Source: Paracoccus laeviglucosivorans
GTDB taxonomy: Bacteria > Pseudomonadota > Alphaproteobacteria > Rhodobacterales > Rhodobacteraceae
Length of the DNA stretch: 44,801 nucleotides
Assembly (NCBI RefSeq): GCF_900182695.1
Contig: NZ_FXTK01000024.1
Location: 1 to 44,801 of the forward strand
Direction: 5' to 3'
The translations under genes were made by a program, and so were the position numbers. The notes below the pieces were generated by a model. The model searched no databases, had not been told where the DNA came from, and saw only the letters and a program-made list of their open reading frames with translations. Shown here in pieces: positions 24,097-33,780 of the stretch (its first letter is position 1; each line of letters opens with the position of its first letter).

Positions 24097-25299
24097 TCAG
24101 GTCAGACTGGCGATCATCTGTTCCAGACGGTCACAGGCCGATGCCAGTTCGGCGTCCGATGCCGCGATGGATAGCCGGATATGGCCCGGCGCGGCAAAGG
24201 CGCTGCCCGGCACGCTGGACAGGCCAAACCCTTGCAGCAAATGCGCGGCGACGGCGGTGTCATCGGCCAGAACCTCACCCGCTGCCGTGTGTTTGCCGAT
24301 CAGGCCACCAATCTGGATAAAGGCGTAGAACGCGCCCTGCGGCGCGACGAAGCCGATCAGGGGCATGGCGGACAGGCGATCCGAGACCAGCTTTGCCCGT
24401 GCGGCGAAACGCGCCGCGCCTTCCGCCACGCATGTCTGATCGCCGGTCAATGCGGCCTCTGCCGCTGCCTGCACGATCGAACAGACCGAGGTGACGCTTT
24501 GCGACTGCATCTTGTTGATCGCGGCAATCAGAGGGCGCGGCCCTGCTGCATATCCCAACCGCCAGCCGGTCATCGCATAGGCTTTCGACACGCCATTCAA
24601 GATCACCGTGCGATCGCGCAACTCCGGGCAGGCGCTGCCAAAGGACGCGAAGGGCGTGTCGCCCAGTAGGACGTGTTCGTAAATCTCATCCGACAGGATT
24701 AGCACGCGCGGATGATCCGCCAGCACCGCTGCCAGTTCGCGCAGCTCATCGGCGGAGTAGATCGCGCCGGTAGGATTTGATGGCGAGTTCAGCAGCAGCC
24801 AGCGCGTTTGCGGGGTGAGGGCCTCGGCAAGACGCGCCGCCGACAGCTTGAAATCCTGTTCTGCGGAACACGGCAGGTATAGCGGCACACCGCCATGTAG
24901 CGACACGATGTCGCCATAGGAAACCCAGCAGGGACTGGGGATGATCACCTGATCGCCCGGTTCCAACGTGGCCAAAAAGGCGTCGAACAGGATCTGTTTT
25001 GCGCCATTTGCGACGGTGATTTCTTCAAGTGCGTAGGTCAGGCCGTTGTCGCGTTGAAACTTGTCGACAATAGCGCGGCGCAGGGATTCCGAACCGGCTG
25101 CCGCGCCATACAGAATGCCGCCTGCGCGAATGGCGGCAATCGCGGCTTCGGACACATGGGCGGGCGGTTCGAAATCCGGCTCGCCCAGCGACAGATCAAC
25201 GATATCGCGGCCTTCGGCCCGCAACGCCCGCGCCGCCATGGCGATCTTCATCGAGGGAGAGGGTTGTATGGAACTGGCGCGCTGATTTTCGAAGCTCAT
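24097..25299 (-). CDS. Class I/II PLP-dependent aminotransferase, aspartate-aminotransferase-like
   Basis: A 400-residue fold-type I enzyme. The PLP lysine is in VSKAYAMTGWRLGY; other cofactor contacts are the SPSNPTGAIY and LSDEIYEHV blocks, and the substrate-carboxylate Arg is likely in GHIRLSIAAS near the C-terminus. The start at 25299 (MSFENQRASS) has GGATA upstream and fits homologues better than the ATG at 25317. It lies downstream of hyuB on the same strand with a 55-base gap. It should transfer the amino group from, or to, the amino acid released by the hydantoinase-type step. Substrate unknown. Confidence 0.87.
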   Translation of the reverse strand: MSFENQRASSIQPSPSMKIAMAARALRAEGRDIVDLSLGEPDFEPPAHVSEAAIAAIRAGGILYGAAAGSESLRRAIVDKFQRDNGLTYALEEITVANGAKQILFDAFLATLEPGDQVIIPSPCWVSYGDIVSLHGGVPLYLPCSAEQDFKLSAARLAEALTPQTRWLLLNSPSNPTGAIYSADELRELAAVLADHPRVLILSDEIYEHVLLGDTPFASFGSACPELRDRTVILNGVSKAYAMTGWRLGYAAGPRPLIAAINKMQSQSVTSVCSIVQAAAEAALTGDQTCVAEGAARFAARAKLVSDRLSAMPLIGFVAPQGAFYAFIQIGGLIGKHTAAGEVLADDTAVAAHLLQGFGLSSVPGSAFAAPGHIRLSIAASDAELASACDRLEQMIASLT

Positions 25300-25354
25300 C
25301 TTGGATATCCGATGCATATCAGGGAAAACGGGGCGGGATCACCGCCCCGCAGTT

Positions 25355-26992
25355 TCAGTTTTTTGCCACATATTCAAAGGCGATGTCGCGGGCCTGCGCT
25401 TCCGGGTCACGCTCGTCCACGGGGCCATAGCCGCCGCCGCCCGGCAGTTCCAGAACCAGCCTGCGCCCCGACGGAACGTGCTGGCGGCCCTTGGTTGCAA
25501 GCATCGTGCCGTCATCCAGCCGCACGACGCCAGGGGCGCCGTTTTCGCCGCCTTCACGGCCACGCGGCGGATGCGCCACACGGTCGAACATGGCGTTGAA
25601 GTAGATTTCATGCCCATCCGTCGGCGCAATCTCGACCACTTGGCCCAGACCGCCGCGGAATTTGCCCGCGCCGCCCGATCCGTCACGCAATTCCTTGCGC
25701 CAGAAGATCACCGGGCCGACATGTTCGGTCGCTTCGATCGACATGGAGTGGACGCCACTGGGGAAGGCCGTTGCGCTAAGACCGTCCAGCGTTGGTCGCG
25801 CGCCGGCACCGCCGCTGTTGAACAACAGAACCTCGGCCCTCTGACCGCCATCGGCGGGGGCAAGATTGCCGCGTAGCGGTCTGACCGAAACATGCAGATT
25901 CCACAGCGCGCCGGATCCTTCCGCCGGAACATGGCCGGGAAGCATCTTATGAACTGCGCCCAGAACCGCGTCGGGAACCAGATGGCCCAGAACGTGCCGG
26001 ACCGAGACCGGGGCAGGGCGCTTGACGTTCAGGATGCAATCCTCGGGCGCCTTCACCTTGAACGGCAGGATCGAATAGTGGTTGTTCGGGATTTCCGGCG
26101 CGACCGAACATTTCAGCGCATAGCAGGCATAGGCCGTGGAATAGATCAGCGGGCAGTTGATCCCTTTCGGACTGGGCGCCGAGGTGCCTGCGAAATCGCA
26201 AGTGATGTGATCGTCCTGCACATCCAGCGTCACCGCGATGTCGATAGGCTCGCCATAGCCGTCCACGCGCATGATATTGTCATACTGCCCCTTGGGCAGC
26301 GCGGCGATGGCATCGACCGTGGCATCATAGCTGCGCTTGAAAATGAAATCGGCCAAATCTTCCAGATCGCTCATCTGGAATTCGTCCATCATATCCATCA
26401 GGCGCCGGTGGCCGATCTCATTACAGGCGGCCAGCGAATAGACATCACCCACGACCTGATGCGCTTCGCGGACGTTGTTGCGCAGGATCTGCACCAAATC
26501 CATGTTCACCTCGCCCCGCTTGGCGAATTTCATGATCGGGACGAAGATCCCTTCTTCATAAACCTCATTCGCGTCAGGCCCGAAGCCGCGCCCACCGACA
26601 TCGACCACATGCGCCGTGCAGGCAAAAAAGCCGATCAGATCGCCGTTGCGAAAGCTGGGCGAGACGACGGTGAAATCATGAAGGTGGCCGGTGCCCTTCC
26701 AAGGATCGTTGGTGATGAAGACATCACCTTCGTAGATATTGTCGCGGCCAAGGTCATTGATGAAATGGCCGACGGCTTCTGCCATCGCGTTGACATGGCC
26801 GGGTGTGCCGGTGACTGCCTGCGCGATCATCAGCCCGGCGCGGTTGAAGACGCCCGCCGACAGATCGCCGGATTCACGGACGCTGGTGGAAAAGGCGGTG
26901 CGGATCAGTGTGACCGCCTGTTCTTCGACCACCGAGATCAGGCGGTTCCACATGATCTGTTTGTGGACATCGGAAAGAAGTTCGTTTGTCAT
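25355..26992 (-). CDS. hyuB: Hydantoinase B / oxoprolinase family protein
   Basis: A 545-residue partner subunit of ATP-dependent hydantoinase/5-oxoprolinase enzymes. Family blocks are visible: GTPGHVNAMAEAVGHF, NDPWKGTGHLHDFTVV, PIDIAVTLDVQDDHI and the glycine-rich LELPGGGGYG near the C-terminus. The start at 26992 is chosen because GGGGA then lies 9 bases upstream; the ATG at 27001 would touch that site. It follows hyuA by 17 bases. Together they would hydrolyse a cyclic amide with ATP. HyuAB relatives also carboxylate ketones, so the substrate is open. Confidence 0.88.
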   Translation of the reverse strand: MTNELLSDVHKQIMWNRLISVVEEQAVTLIRTAFSTSVRESGDLSAGVFNRAGLMIAQAVTGTPGHVNAMAEAVGHFINDLGRDNIYEGDVFITNDPWKGTGHLHDFTVVSPSFRNGDLIGFFACTAHVVDVGGRGFGPDANEVYEEGIFVPIMKFAKRGEVNMDLVQILRNNVREAHQVVGDVYSLAACNEIGHRRLMDMMDEFQMSDLEDLADFIFKRSYDATVDAIAALPKGQYDNIMRVDGYGEPIDIAVTLDVQDDHITCDFAGTSAPSPKGINCPLIYSTAYACYALKCSVAPEIPNNHYSILPFKVKAPEDCILNVKRPAPVSVRHVLGHLVPDAVLGAVHKMLPGHVPAEGSGALWNLHVSVRPLRGNLAPADGGQRAEVLLFNSGGAGARPTLDGLSATAFPSGVHSMSIEATEHVGPVIFWRKELRDGSGGAGKFRGGLGQVVEIAPTDGHEIYFNAMFDRVAHPPRGREGGENGAPGVVRLDDGTMLATKGRQHVPSGRRLVLELPGGGGYGPVDERDPEAQARDIAFEYVAKN

Positions 26993-27009
26993 ATCTTTCA
27001 TTCCCCGGA

Positions 27010-29100
27010 TCAGGCGTTAGCTTTGGTGGCGATCAGCAGGCAGCCATCGGCCTGCAGGATCGCATCGCGGCTGGCCGTGACGATGGTTGAGGTTTCGCGT
27101 TCGGTGATGACGGCAGGCCCCGCGACCCAATCGCCAGGTTTCATGCTGCTGCGTTCGACAATGGCCGCGTCGTTGAAGCGGCCCTGTGCCGCGTCGAACA
27201 TGCGCCGTTGGCCTGACACCTGTGCGGCATTGGTTCTGGCGGTGCGGGCCACCGGTGTGGGCGGCGTCACCTGCGATGTTGCGCGCAACGACCAACTGAC
27301 GATTTCCACGTCCAGCCCGTCGATAACGCGGCCGAAGAAGCGTTCGTAGCAGTCGTTGAACAATGCGCGGAACGATGCCTCATCCGCCTGCTGATAGCTG
27401 CGAACCTCGATCGGGACCGGCACTTCCCAGCCTTGGCCGACATAGCGCATATAGGCCGTGCATTCGAGGTCAAGTTCACCGTCGCTGGTGCCCCGCCGGG
27501 CAAAGCCGGTGGCTTCGTCGGACAGGTCGCGGATGACCGCGTTGATCGCGGTGGCGTCGAAATGGCTAAGGCGGCTATAGGCCGAACGCACACTTTCAAA
27601 GCCGAAAGGCGCGCGCAGGAAGCCTATGGCTGATCCGACACCCGCGCCTGGCGGGATAAGAAGCGCGTCGATGGACAGCTTTTCGCACAGGCGTGCAGCA
27701 TGCAGCGGTGCGGCGCCGCCGAATGCGATCATGGTGAATTCGCCCAGTTCCTTGCCATTTTCGACGGCATGCATCCGCGCGGCGTTCGACATGTTCTCAT
27801 CGACCATTTCGCCGATACCATAAGCAGCGGTCGCATTGTCGATCCCCAGCTTGTCAGCCAGTTCGCGCTGCATCGCACCGTTCGACGCATCGGTGTCCAA
27901 CTGCATTGTGCCGCCTGCAAAGCCATCCGGGTCCAACCGACCCAGAACCAGATCGGCATCCGTGACGGTAGGCTTGTCACCGCCGCGACCATAGCAGGCC
28001 GGGCCGGGTTCCGATCCCGCGCTATGCGGCCCCACGCGGATCTGGCGCATATTATCCACCGATGCGATAGAGCCGCCGCCCGCGCCGATTTCTACCATCT
28101 CGATCACCGGGATCGAGATCGGCATGCCGCTGCCTTTCTTGAAGCGCCATGTCCGTGCCACCTCGAAGGTTTTCGAGGTTTTCGGAACCTGCCCTTCGAT
28201 CAGACAAATCTTGGCGGTGGTGCCGCCCATGTCGTAGCTGACGGCGCTGTCGATCCCGTAAGCCGCCGCGACATTCGCGGCGAAGATCGCACCGCCTGCA
28301 GGGCCGGATTCCAGAAGCCGGACGGGAAATTCGATGGCGCTTTCGACGCTGATGATGCCGCCGCCGGAATGGATCATGAAGACCGGGCAATCAGTGCCCG
28401 CATCCTTCATCCGGCCCACCAGCCGGTTCAGATAGGAGGCCATCAGCGGCTTGACGAAGGCATTAGCACAGACCGTGTTGAAGCGCTGAAATTCTCGCAT
28501 CTGCGGCGATACCTCGGCCGAGATGGACACCGACAGATCGGGCGCCTTCTTTAGAAGCGCGTCGCGGACGCGGCGTTCATGGGTGTCGTTCAGATAGGAA
28601 TGGATCAGCCCGATGGCGACGCTTTCAAAGCCTGCGGCGATGATACGGTCGCACAGGGCGTCAACCTCGGCATCGTCAAGCGGCTTCAGGATGGCGCCGT
28701 CGGGGCCGATGCGTTCGTCCAGAACGAAACGGTCATCGCGGCTGACCAGCGGGGCGGGCAGCACGATGTTCAGGTCATATTGTTCGAACCGGCTTTCGGT
28801 CCGCATTTCGATAACGTCGCGGAAACCCTTGGTGGTGATCAGGGCGGTGCGCGCGCCGCGCCGTTCGATCAGCGCATTCGTGGCCAGCGTGGTGCCGTGG
28901 ATGATCAGATCGATCGCAGACAGCGGCACGCCGGCGGTGGCGCAGACCTGCTCGACGCCTTTGACGATAGCGTTTTCGGGGAATGCGTAGTCGGTCAGCA
29001 CCTTCGTCGAGTGCAGGTCGCCCCCGATCTCCATCGCGATATCGGTGAACGTGCCGCCAATATCGACGCCCACCCTGACTTGCTTGCCATCTGTCGTCAT
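27010..29100 (-). CDS. hyuA: Hydantoinase A / oxoprolinase family protein
   Basis: A 696-residue ASKHA-fold subunit. The N-terminal phosphate motif is VGVDIGGTFTDIA at residues 10-22; HGTTLATNAL, SYDMGGTTAKICLIEG and MIAFGGAAPLHA are further nucleotide-binding blocks. It is the ATP-binding partner of hyuB, and the length is normal for the N-methylhydantoinase A group. It is preceded by an ABC importer for a small polar compound, so the pair likely opens an imported lactam or hydantoin-like ring. Confidence 0.9.
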   Translation of the reverse strand: MTTDGKQVRVGVDIGGTFTDIAMEIGGDLHSTKVLTDYAFPENAIVKGVEQVCATAGVPLSAIDLIIHGTTLATNALIERRGARTALITTKGFRDVIEMRTESRFEQYDLNIVLPAPLVSRDDRFVLDERIGPDGAILKPLDDAEVDALCDRIIAAGFESVAIGLIHSYLNDTHERRVRDALLKKAPDLSVSISAEVSPQMREFQRFNTVCANAFVKPLMASYLNRLVGRMKDAGTDCPVFMIHSGGGIISVESAIEFPVRLLESGPAGGAIFAANVAAAYGIDSAVSYDMGGTTAKICLIEGQVPKTSKTFEVARTWRFKKGSGMPISIPVIEMVEIGAGGGSIASVDNMRQIRVGPHSAGSEPGPACYGRGGDKPTVTDADLVLGRLDPDGFAGGTMQLDTDASNGAMQRELADKLGIDNATAAYGIGEMVDENMSNAARMHAVENGKELGEFTMIAFGGAAPLHAARLCEKLSIDALLIPPGAGVGSAIGFLRAPFGFESVRSAYSRLSHFDATAINAVIRDLSDEATGFARRGTSDGELDLECTAYMRYVGQGWEVPVPIEVRSYQQADEASFRALFNDCYERFFGRVIDGLDVEIVSWSLRATSQVTPPTPVARTARTNAAQVSGQRRMFDAAQGRFNDAAIVERSSMKPGDWVAGPAVITERETSTIVTASRDAILQADGCLLIATKANA

Positions 29101-29163
29101 TGTTCTTTCAAACTCCGCTTGCGGAACAGGCGATCGCCTTGCACCGGCACATCTTCTCTGAGC

Positions 29164-29186
29164 CCTCCGGCCAAGCTGGCCGGAGG
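29164..29186 (-). terminator. Intercistronic hairpin between the binding-protein gene and hyuA
   Basis: CCTCCGGCC and GGCCGGAGG form a perfect 9-bp stem with a 5-base loop in the 141-base gap after the binding-protein stop. It has no T tract, so it is more likely an mRNA-stabilising or attenuating element than a full terminator. Confidence 0.55.
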
Positions 29187-29241
29187 TGGTGTCGTCGGTT
29201 CGGGTTGTCAGTTCAGGCTCGGTCGGAAGACCGAAAGTCGG

Positions 29242-30069
29242 TTAGTTGCCCGCCTTGCCGGTGAAATCGACGCCGGGCAGTTCGGTCGGTAGATCGGCGC
29301 GGTCTTGGCCGATCCATTTCAGGTAAAGTTCGTCCAGTTCGGCGTCGTGGCGGGTGACGAAGTCGTTCAGGTAATCCAGCATTTCCTGATCGCCCTTGCG
29401 TACGGCCATCGCCTGGATGTTGTCGGCGACCTTGTATTTCGCCTCATACCCGTCGCCGCGCCCGGTATTCTGGATCACGATCCCATAGGTTTTCGATCCG
29501 ACGATGGCATCGACCTGACCCGACAGCAGCGCCTGAACTGTGGTCGCATCATCTTCATAGCCGCGGATTTCGGTGCCCTGCGGAGCTGCGTCCGACAGGA
29601 TCGGTTCAAACGCGCTGCCGCGGTTCACGCCGATCACATAGCCGCCAAGGTCTTCGTTCTTGGTGATCTCGGCATCGGTGCGCGCCCAGACGGTGATGTT
29701 GTTCGAGGAATAGGGCAGGACGAACTGGATCACCTGCGCGCGTTCAGCCGTAACGGTCATCGAGGGCACAAGGAAATCGACCTGTCCGGTCGTCAGCGAC
29801 GGGATGCGGTTCTGGCCGGTGATGCGGAAGAATTCAGGCTCGACCCCCAGATCGGCGGCGATCAGTTTGGCGACGTCGATGTCGAAACCTTCGTTCTTGC
29901 CGGCTTCGTCGATGAAGCCCCACGGGAACTGGTCCATCTGCACGCCGATTACCGCCTTGCCTTTTTCGCGCAGCTCATCAGGCGTGATCGCCAGCGCGGC
30001 CGAGGCCATGAAAGTGGTCGCCATCAGGGCGCCGGCGACGATTTTCTTGAAGCCTGTCGTGATGCACAT
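29242..30069 (-). CDS. Amino-acid-type ABC importer binding protein (family 3)
   Basis: A 275-residue periplasmic protein. The signal peptide (about 27 residues, ending ASAALA) is followed by ITPDELREKGKAVIGVQMD. The family 3 core includes WGFIDEAGKNEGFDIDVAKL and PSLTTGQVDFLV. Ligand carboxylate and amine contacts of this family usually lie in those segments. AGGAGG is 7 bases before the ATG. It belongs with two permeases and an ATPase on the same strand. The ligand is probably an amino acid or amino-acid derivative such as a lactam. Confidence 0.88.
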   Translation of the reverse strand: MCITTGFKKIVAGALMATTFMASAALAITPDELREKGKAVIGVQMDQFPWGFIDEAGKNEGFDIDVAKLIAADLGVEPEFFRITGQNRIPSLTTGQVDFLVPSMTVTAERAQVIQFVLPYSSNNITVWARTDAEITKNEDLGGYVIGVNRGSAFEPILSDAAPQGTEIRGYEDDATTVQALLSGQVDAIVGSKTYGIVIQNTGRGDGYEAKYKVADNIQAMAVRKGDQEMLDYLNDFVTRHDAELDELYLKWIGQDRADLPTELPGVDFTGKAGN

Positions 30070-30124
30070 GGGAAAACCTCCTGTTGATGTGCCGTTTGGC
30101 TGTTATTCGGTCTGGGCGCGACAG

Positions 30125-30775
30125 TCAGCCGCGCGCATTCAGGCGCCGTTCCAGCCGCGAACTGACCAGCGTCAGCGGCAGACAGATGGCGAAGTAGACA
30201 AGCCCGACGGTCGCGTAGACCTTCAACGGCTCGAATGTGATGTTGGACATCAGCTGCCCCGCCCGGGTCAGTTCGGTCAGGCCCAGCAACGCGGCCAGCG
30301 CGGTGCCTTTGACCAGATTGACCATGAAGCCGACGGTTGCAGGCAAACTGATCCGAAAGGCTTGCGGCAAAACCACGTCCCGCATCCGCGAGATATAGCC
30401 AAGGCCAAGCGCACGCGCCGCCTCGGTCTGGCCTTCGGGCACCGCCTGGATCGACCCGCGCCAGATTTCGGCCAGAAACCCGCTGGCATGCAGCGACAGC
30501 CCGGTAATCAGCGCCAGCCACAGTTCGACGCGAATACCGATGATCGGCAGGCCGAAATAGACGATGAACAGTTGGATCAGCAGCGGTGTGCCCTGAAACA
30601 GTTGGATATAGCACAGCGCCAGAAATCGCGCCGGGCGGATTTTCGACGTGCGCGCCAGCGCCACCAGAAGGCCAAGCAGCCCGCCGAACAGGAACGCCGC
30701 CAGCGACATCAGCACGGTCCATTTCGCGCCGTCGAGGATGAACAGAAGCTCGGGGAAGCCGAATGTGCGGATCAT
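30125..30775 (-). CDS. Amino-acid-type ABC importer permease
   Basis: A 216-residue inner-membrane protein of the HisMQ family with about five spans. The N-terminal conserved block is GTPLLIQLFIVYFGLP near residue 62, and the ATPase-coupling loop is EAARALGLGYISRMRDVVLPQ. GAGG lies 6 bases before the ATG. It ends 55 bases before the binding-protein gene and starts 7 bases after the other permease. Confidence 0.88.
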   Translation of the reverse strand: MIRTFGFPELLFILDGAKWTVLMSLAAFLFGGLLGLLVALARTSKIRPARFLALCYIQLFQGTPLLIQLFIVYFGLPIIGIRVELWLALITGLSLHASGFLAEIWRGSIQAVPEGQTEAARALGLGYISRMRDVVLPQAFRISLPATVGFMVNLVKGTALAALLGLTELTRAGQLMSNITFEPLKVYATVGLVYFAICLPLTLVSSRLERRLNARG

Positions 30776-30782
30776 CTTTGCC

Positions 30783-31451
30783 TCACTTCGTCGGGTAAGA
30801 GAAATAGACCCGACCGATCATGCTCAGCCCGACCGAGAATAGCTGCGACAAGACCAGATAGATCGCGCCCAGCACGAAATAGACCTCGAAGCTGCGGAAG
30901 GTCCGGTTGTCGATCATCTGCGCGGCGTAGGTCAGTTCTTGCGCGGAAATCGACGCGACTAGGCTGGTGTTCAGCATCATCAGCACGAACTGGCTGCACA
31001 GCGACGGATAGACCGCGCGAATGGCAGGACGGAAGACGATGAAGCGGTAGACATCCGGCGTGGACAGGCCAAGCGCCTTGCCAGCTTCGATCTGGCCGGG
31101 GCGGATGGATTCCACACCGCTGCGCACGATTTCGGCGATATAGGCCGAACAGTTCAGCGTCATCGTCAGGATCGCGGCTTCCATCGCATTCAGGCGCAGG
31201 CCCAGCTCGGGCATGCCGAAATAGATGAAGAAGACCTGCACCAGAAACGGGGTGTTCCGCACCAGTTCGATATAGCCGATGGCAAAGGCGCGCAGCGGCG
31301 CAAGCGGTGCCATCCGCAACGCTGTCAGTACGATGCCGAAAACCAGTCCCAAAGCCATCGAAATGGCCGAGATATACACCGTGGCCCAAGCCCCTTGGGC
31401 CAGAAGGCCCCAGGCCTGAAAGATCGGGGTGAAGTCGAAGGTATAGTTCAT
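30783..31451 (-). CDS. Amino-acid-type ABC importer permease
   Basis: A 222-residue HisMQ-type permease. RNTPFLVQVFFIYFGMPELG and the coupling loop EAGKALGLSTPDVYRFIVF are the conserved segments. GAGGGG lies just upstream of the start. It forms the heterodimeric channel with the permease at 30125-30775. Confidence 0.88.
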   Translation of the reverse strand: MNYTFDFTPIFQAWGLLAQGAWATVYISAISMALGLVFGIVLTALRMAPLAPLRAFAIGYIELVRNTPFLVQVFFIYFGMPELGLRLNAMEAAILTMTLNCSAYIAEIVRSGVESIRPGQIEAGKALGLSTPDVYRFIVFRPAIRAVYPSLCSQFVLMMLNTSLVASISAQELTYAAQMIDNRTFRSFEVYFVLGAIYLVLSQLFSVGLSMIGRVYFSYPTK

Positions 31452-31459
31452 CGCGCCCC

Positions 31460-32239
31460 TCAGTGGTTCAGGATCTGGCTGAGGAAAGCGCGCGTCCGCT
31501 CGTGCTGCGGATTGCCGAAGAATTCAGTCGGCGGGGCGGTCTCGATGATCTCGCCGCGATCCATGAAGATGACTCGATGGGCGACGGCACGGGCGAAACC
31601 CATTTCATGGGTCACGCAGATCATGGTGATGCCCTGATCGGCCAAGCCAACCATCGTATCCAGCACCTCTTTGACCATTTCCGGGTCAAGCGCGCTGGTC
31701 GGTTCGTCGAACAGCATGATCTGCGGACCCATGCACAGCGCCCGTGCAATAGCGACACGCTGTTGCTGGCCGCCCGAAAGCTGCGCCGGATATTTGTGGC
31801 CATGTTCGGCGATATGGACCTGTTCCAGAAAATGCATCGCCTTGTCCTTGGCCTCGGCTTCGGAAATGCGATGGATGCGGCGCGGGGCCAGCATGCAGTT
31901 CTGCAGCACCGTCAGATGCGGGAACAGGTTGAACTGTTGAAAGACCATGCCGACATCGCGGCGGACGTGATCGACATTCGCGCCTTTCTTGCCCAGCACA
32001 TTGCCGTTCACCTCGATCGTGCCGCCCTGAATTTCTTCCAGCGCGTTGATGCAGCGGATCAGCGTCGATTTGCCGGAGCCGGACGGGCCGCACAGCACAA
32101 GATGCTCGCCCTTGTTCACGGTCAGATTGATGTCCCGCAGGACATGCATGGTGCCAAACCACTTGTTGACATCATTCATATGGATGGTCGTCTGGGACAT
32201 CTGTGGCCTTTGCATTTGAATTGCCTGCGGGGCGGTCAT
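31460..32239 (-). CDS. Amino-acid-type ABC importer ATPase (GlnQ/HisP type)
   Basis: A 259-residue ATPase. Walker A is GPSGSGKST, the Q loop is FQQFNLFPH, the signature is LSGGQQQR, Walker B is [14 protein letters not shown] and the switch is VTHEMGFA. The start at 32239 overlaps the stop of the RidA-like gene by ATGA, which favours coupled translation. An alternative ATG at 32200 ([10 protein letters not shown]) has AAAGG upstream and gives 246 residues, closer to the usual length. Confidence 0.88.
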   Translation of the reverse strand: MTAPQAIQMQRPQMSQTTIHMNDVNKWFGTMHVLRDINLTVNKGEHLVLCGPSGSGKSTLIRCINALEEIQGGTIEVNGNVLGKKGANVDHVRRDVGMVFQQFNLFPHLTVLQNCMLAPRRIHRISEAEAKDKAMHFLEQVHIAEHGHKYPAQLSGGQQQRVAIARALCMGPQIMLFDEPTSALDPEMVKEVLDTMVGLADQGITMICVTHEMGFARAVAHRVIFMDRGEIIETAPPTEFFGNPQHERTRAFLSQILNH

Positions 32240-32703
32240 GCGCGGATCTCGAACAGGGCGTCGATTTCGACTGCGAAGTTGCGCGGCAGCGACCCGGCGC
32301 CCAAGGCGGTGCGGGCATGGCGGCCCGGTTCGCCCAGAACCTCGACGATCAGATCCGACGCACCGTCGATGACGGCAGGATGATCCACAAATCCGGGCGC
32401 CGCATTCACGAAGCCGCGGAGCTGCAGACAGCCGGTCACCCGGTCTAGATCGCCGTCCAGCGCCCGCGAGACCTGCGCCAGCATATTGATCGCAGCGACG
32501 CGCGCGGCCTTGCGGGCATCGGTCAGCGAAATGCTTTGCCCGACCACGCCTTGATAGGCGTCCTCGCCGTCGACACGCGGCACCTGACCCGAAACGTAAA
32601 GCGTCGTCCCGCTGATCCGACAGGGAACATATGTCCCGCTTGGTCCGGCAAGTTTGGGCAAAGTTATTCCCAACTTGTTCAGACGTGATGCGACTGTTTC
32701 CAT
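32236..32703 (-). CDS. RidA-like (YjgF/YER057c/UK114) family protein
   Basis: A 155-residue protein with the layout of the RidA-like subgroup that opens LNKLGITLP and ends with [16 protein letters not shown]; the VEID motif matches the ligand-binding edge. GGGAG lies 8 bases before the ATG at 32703, so the ORF extension to 32754 is not needed. It is the first gene of the transport/hydantoinase operon. It could hydrolyse a reactive imine made from the imported compound. It is distinct in sequence from the RidA at 4614-5030. Confidence 0.82.
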   Translation of the reverse strand: METVASRLNKLGITLPKLAGPSGTYVPCRISGTTLYVSGQVPRVDGEDAYQGVVGQSISLTDARKAARVAAINMLAQVSRALDGDLDRVTGCLQLRGFVNAAPGFVDHPAVIDGASDLIVEVLGEPGRHARTALGAGSLPRNFAVEIDALFEIRA

Positions 32704-32767
32704 CGGCTCCCACTCCCTGTTGCTGCTCATCTTCTTGCGGTCCGGTTCGCCCATACCGCAAGTGATG

Positions 32768-32952
32768 TCATATCTTATTGGATAAGTTGCACGGTAATAT
32801 TACGTTCTGTCAAGCGACCTTTTGAATAAGTTTTGCATTCAAAATCGGCAAAAACAGCACTGAAATATCAAACTATGTGCAGTAATCCGCTGGGAATCGC
32901 CGGTTTGAGTGCGGTTGCACGTAACATATCCGATGTCGTCATATCTTCTTGG
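32768..32952. promoter_or_regulatory. Divergent promoter region with a repeated 14-base element
   Basis: The 351-base gap between the RidA-like operon and the divergent GntR gene holds no gene. TCATATCTTATTGG at 32768-32781 recurs as TCATATCTTCTTGG at 32939-32952, 13 of 14 bases identical and in the same orientation. One copy lies 65 bases before the operon and the other about 100 bases before the GntR gene, as expected for a regulator that controls both and itself. Confidence 0.5.
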
Positions 32953-33054
32953 CGTGGCCGATGAGGCGATTCGAGTGATCGTATCTCTTTCCCAACAGGT
33001 CGAAATGCGCTAACACCTGTCGGAAGCCCTTTCAGTCATTATTGGTGTCAGCCC

Positions 33055-33765
33055 TTGGAATCCCTCAGCACGCAGACGATCCGAAAAATTCAGTCCCGGA
33101 TTCAGGGGGATGGGCTGGCCATCGGCGACAAGCTGGGAACGCTATCATCGCTTAGCTCTGAATACGGGGTGTCGCGGACGGTGATCCGCGAAGCCGTCGC
33201 GGCGCTGACATCTGACGGGGTCCTTACCACCCGGCATGGGGTCGGCGTATTCGTCGCCCGCGATGCTGCCGAATCAGCCCGGCGCGACCACGGCTCGCTT
33301 CTGCAATCAATGAGCCAGTTCAGCGGCTCGTTCATGGACATGCTGGAACTGCGCATGGCGTTTGAAGTTCATGCGGCGGGCCTTGCCGCCGTCCGCCGAT
33401 CCCTTGCGCAAGAGGCGGCGATCTGGGCCACGGTGCGCGATTTCGAACTGTCGGCGAAGAACGATGCGGTTCTTGACGACATCGACTTTCAGTTTCATCA
33501 AGCGATCATTCAGGCTACGAACAATGCGGCGTTTATTGAATTCTTCGCCTTGATGGGCGCCCGAATCCTGCCCGCGTCGACATTTTCGCGCGCGCTGCAT
33601 CCGACGCTGATCACCGACACCTATATCGATCAGACCACGCGTGAACACCGTGTCATCTGCGAAAGGATCAGTGATGGCGATCAGGAAGGGTCGCGCGACG
33701 CAATGCGCGCGCATCTGACGCGCGCGCATGATCGGTATCGGGGCATCGTGTTCCAGAACATCTAG
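33055..33765 (+). CDS. GntR family regulator, FadR/FCD subfamily
   Basis: A 236-residue regulator. The HTH is at about residues 5-68 (SSEYGVSRTVIREAVAAL) and the FCD domain at about 90-225, with FQFHQAIIQATNNA holding a probable metal-ligand His. The start is a TTG at 33055; no ATG is available before the HTH, and the ribosome binding site is weak, so the start is uncertain. It is divergent from the RidA/ABC/hydantoinase operon and converges with the aldehyde dehydrogenase gene. Likely target: the operon across the 351-base gap. Confidence 0.85.
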   Translation: MESLSTQTIRKIQSRIQGDGLAIGDKLGTLSSLSSEYGVSRTVIREAVAALTSDGVLTTRHGVGVFVARDAAESARRDHGSLLQSMSQFSGSFMDMLELRMAFEVHAAGLAAVRRSLAQEAAIWATVRDFELSAKNDAVLDDIDFQFHQAIIQATNNAAFIEFFALMGARILPASTFSRALHPTLITDTYIDQTTREHRVICERISDGDQEGSRDAMRAHLTRAHDRYRGIVFQNI

Positions 33766-33780
33766 CCCACTGGCTAAGGG

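Noticed and set aside
25892..27349. Plus-strand ORF of 485 codons opposite hyuB and the end of hyuA
   Set aside because: Composition is typical of an antisense frame (many His, Asp, Arg, Val) and no domain is visible; hyuAB on the other strand is unambiguous.
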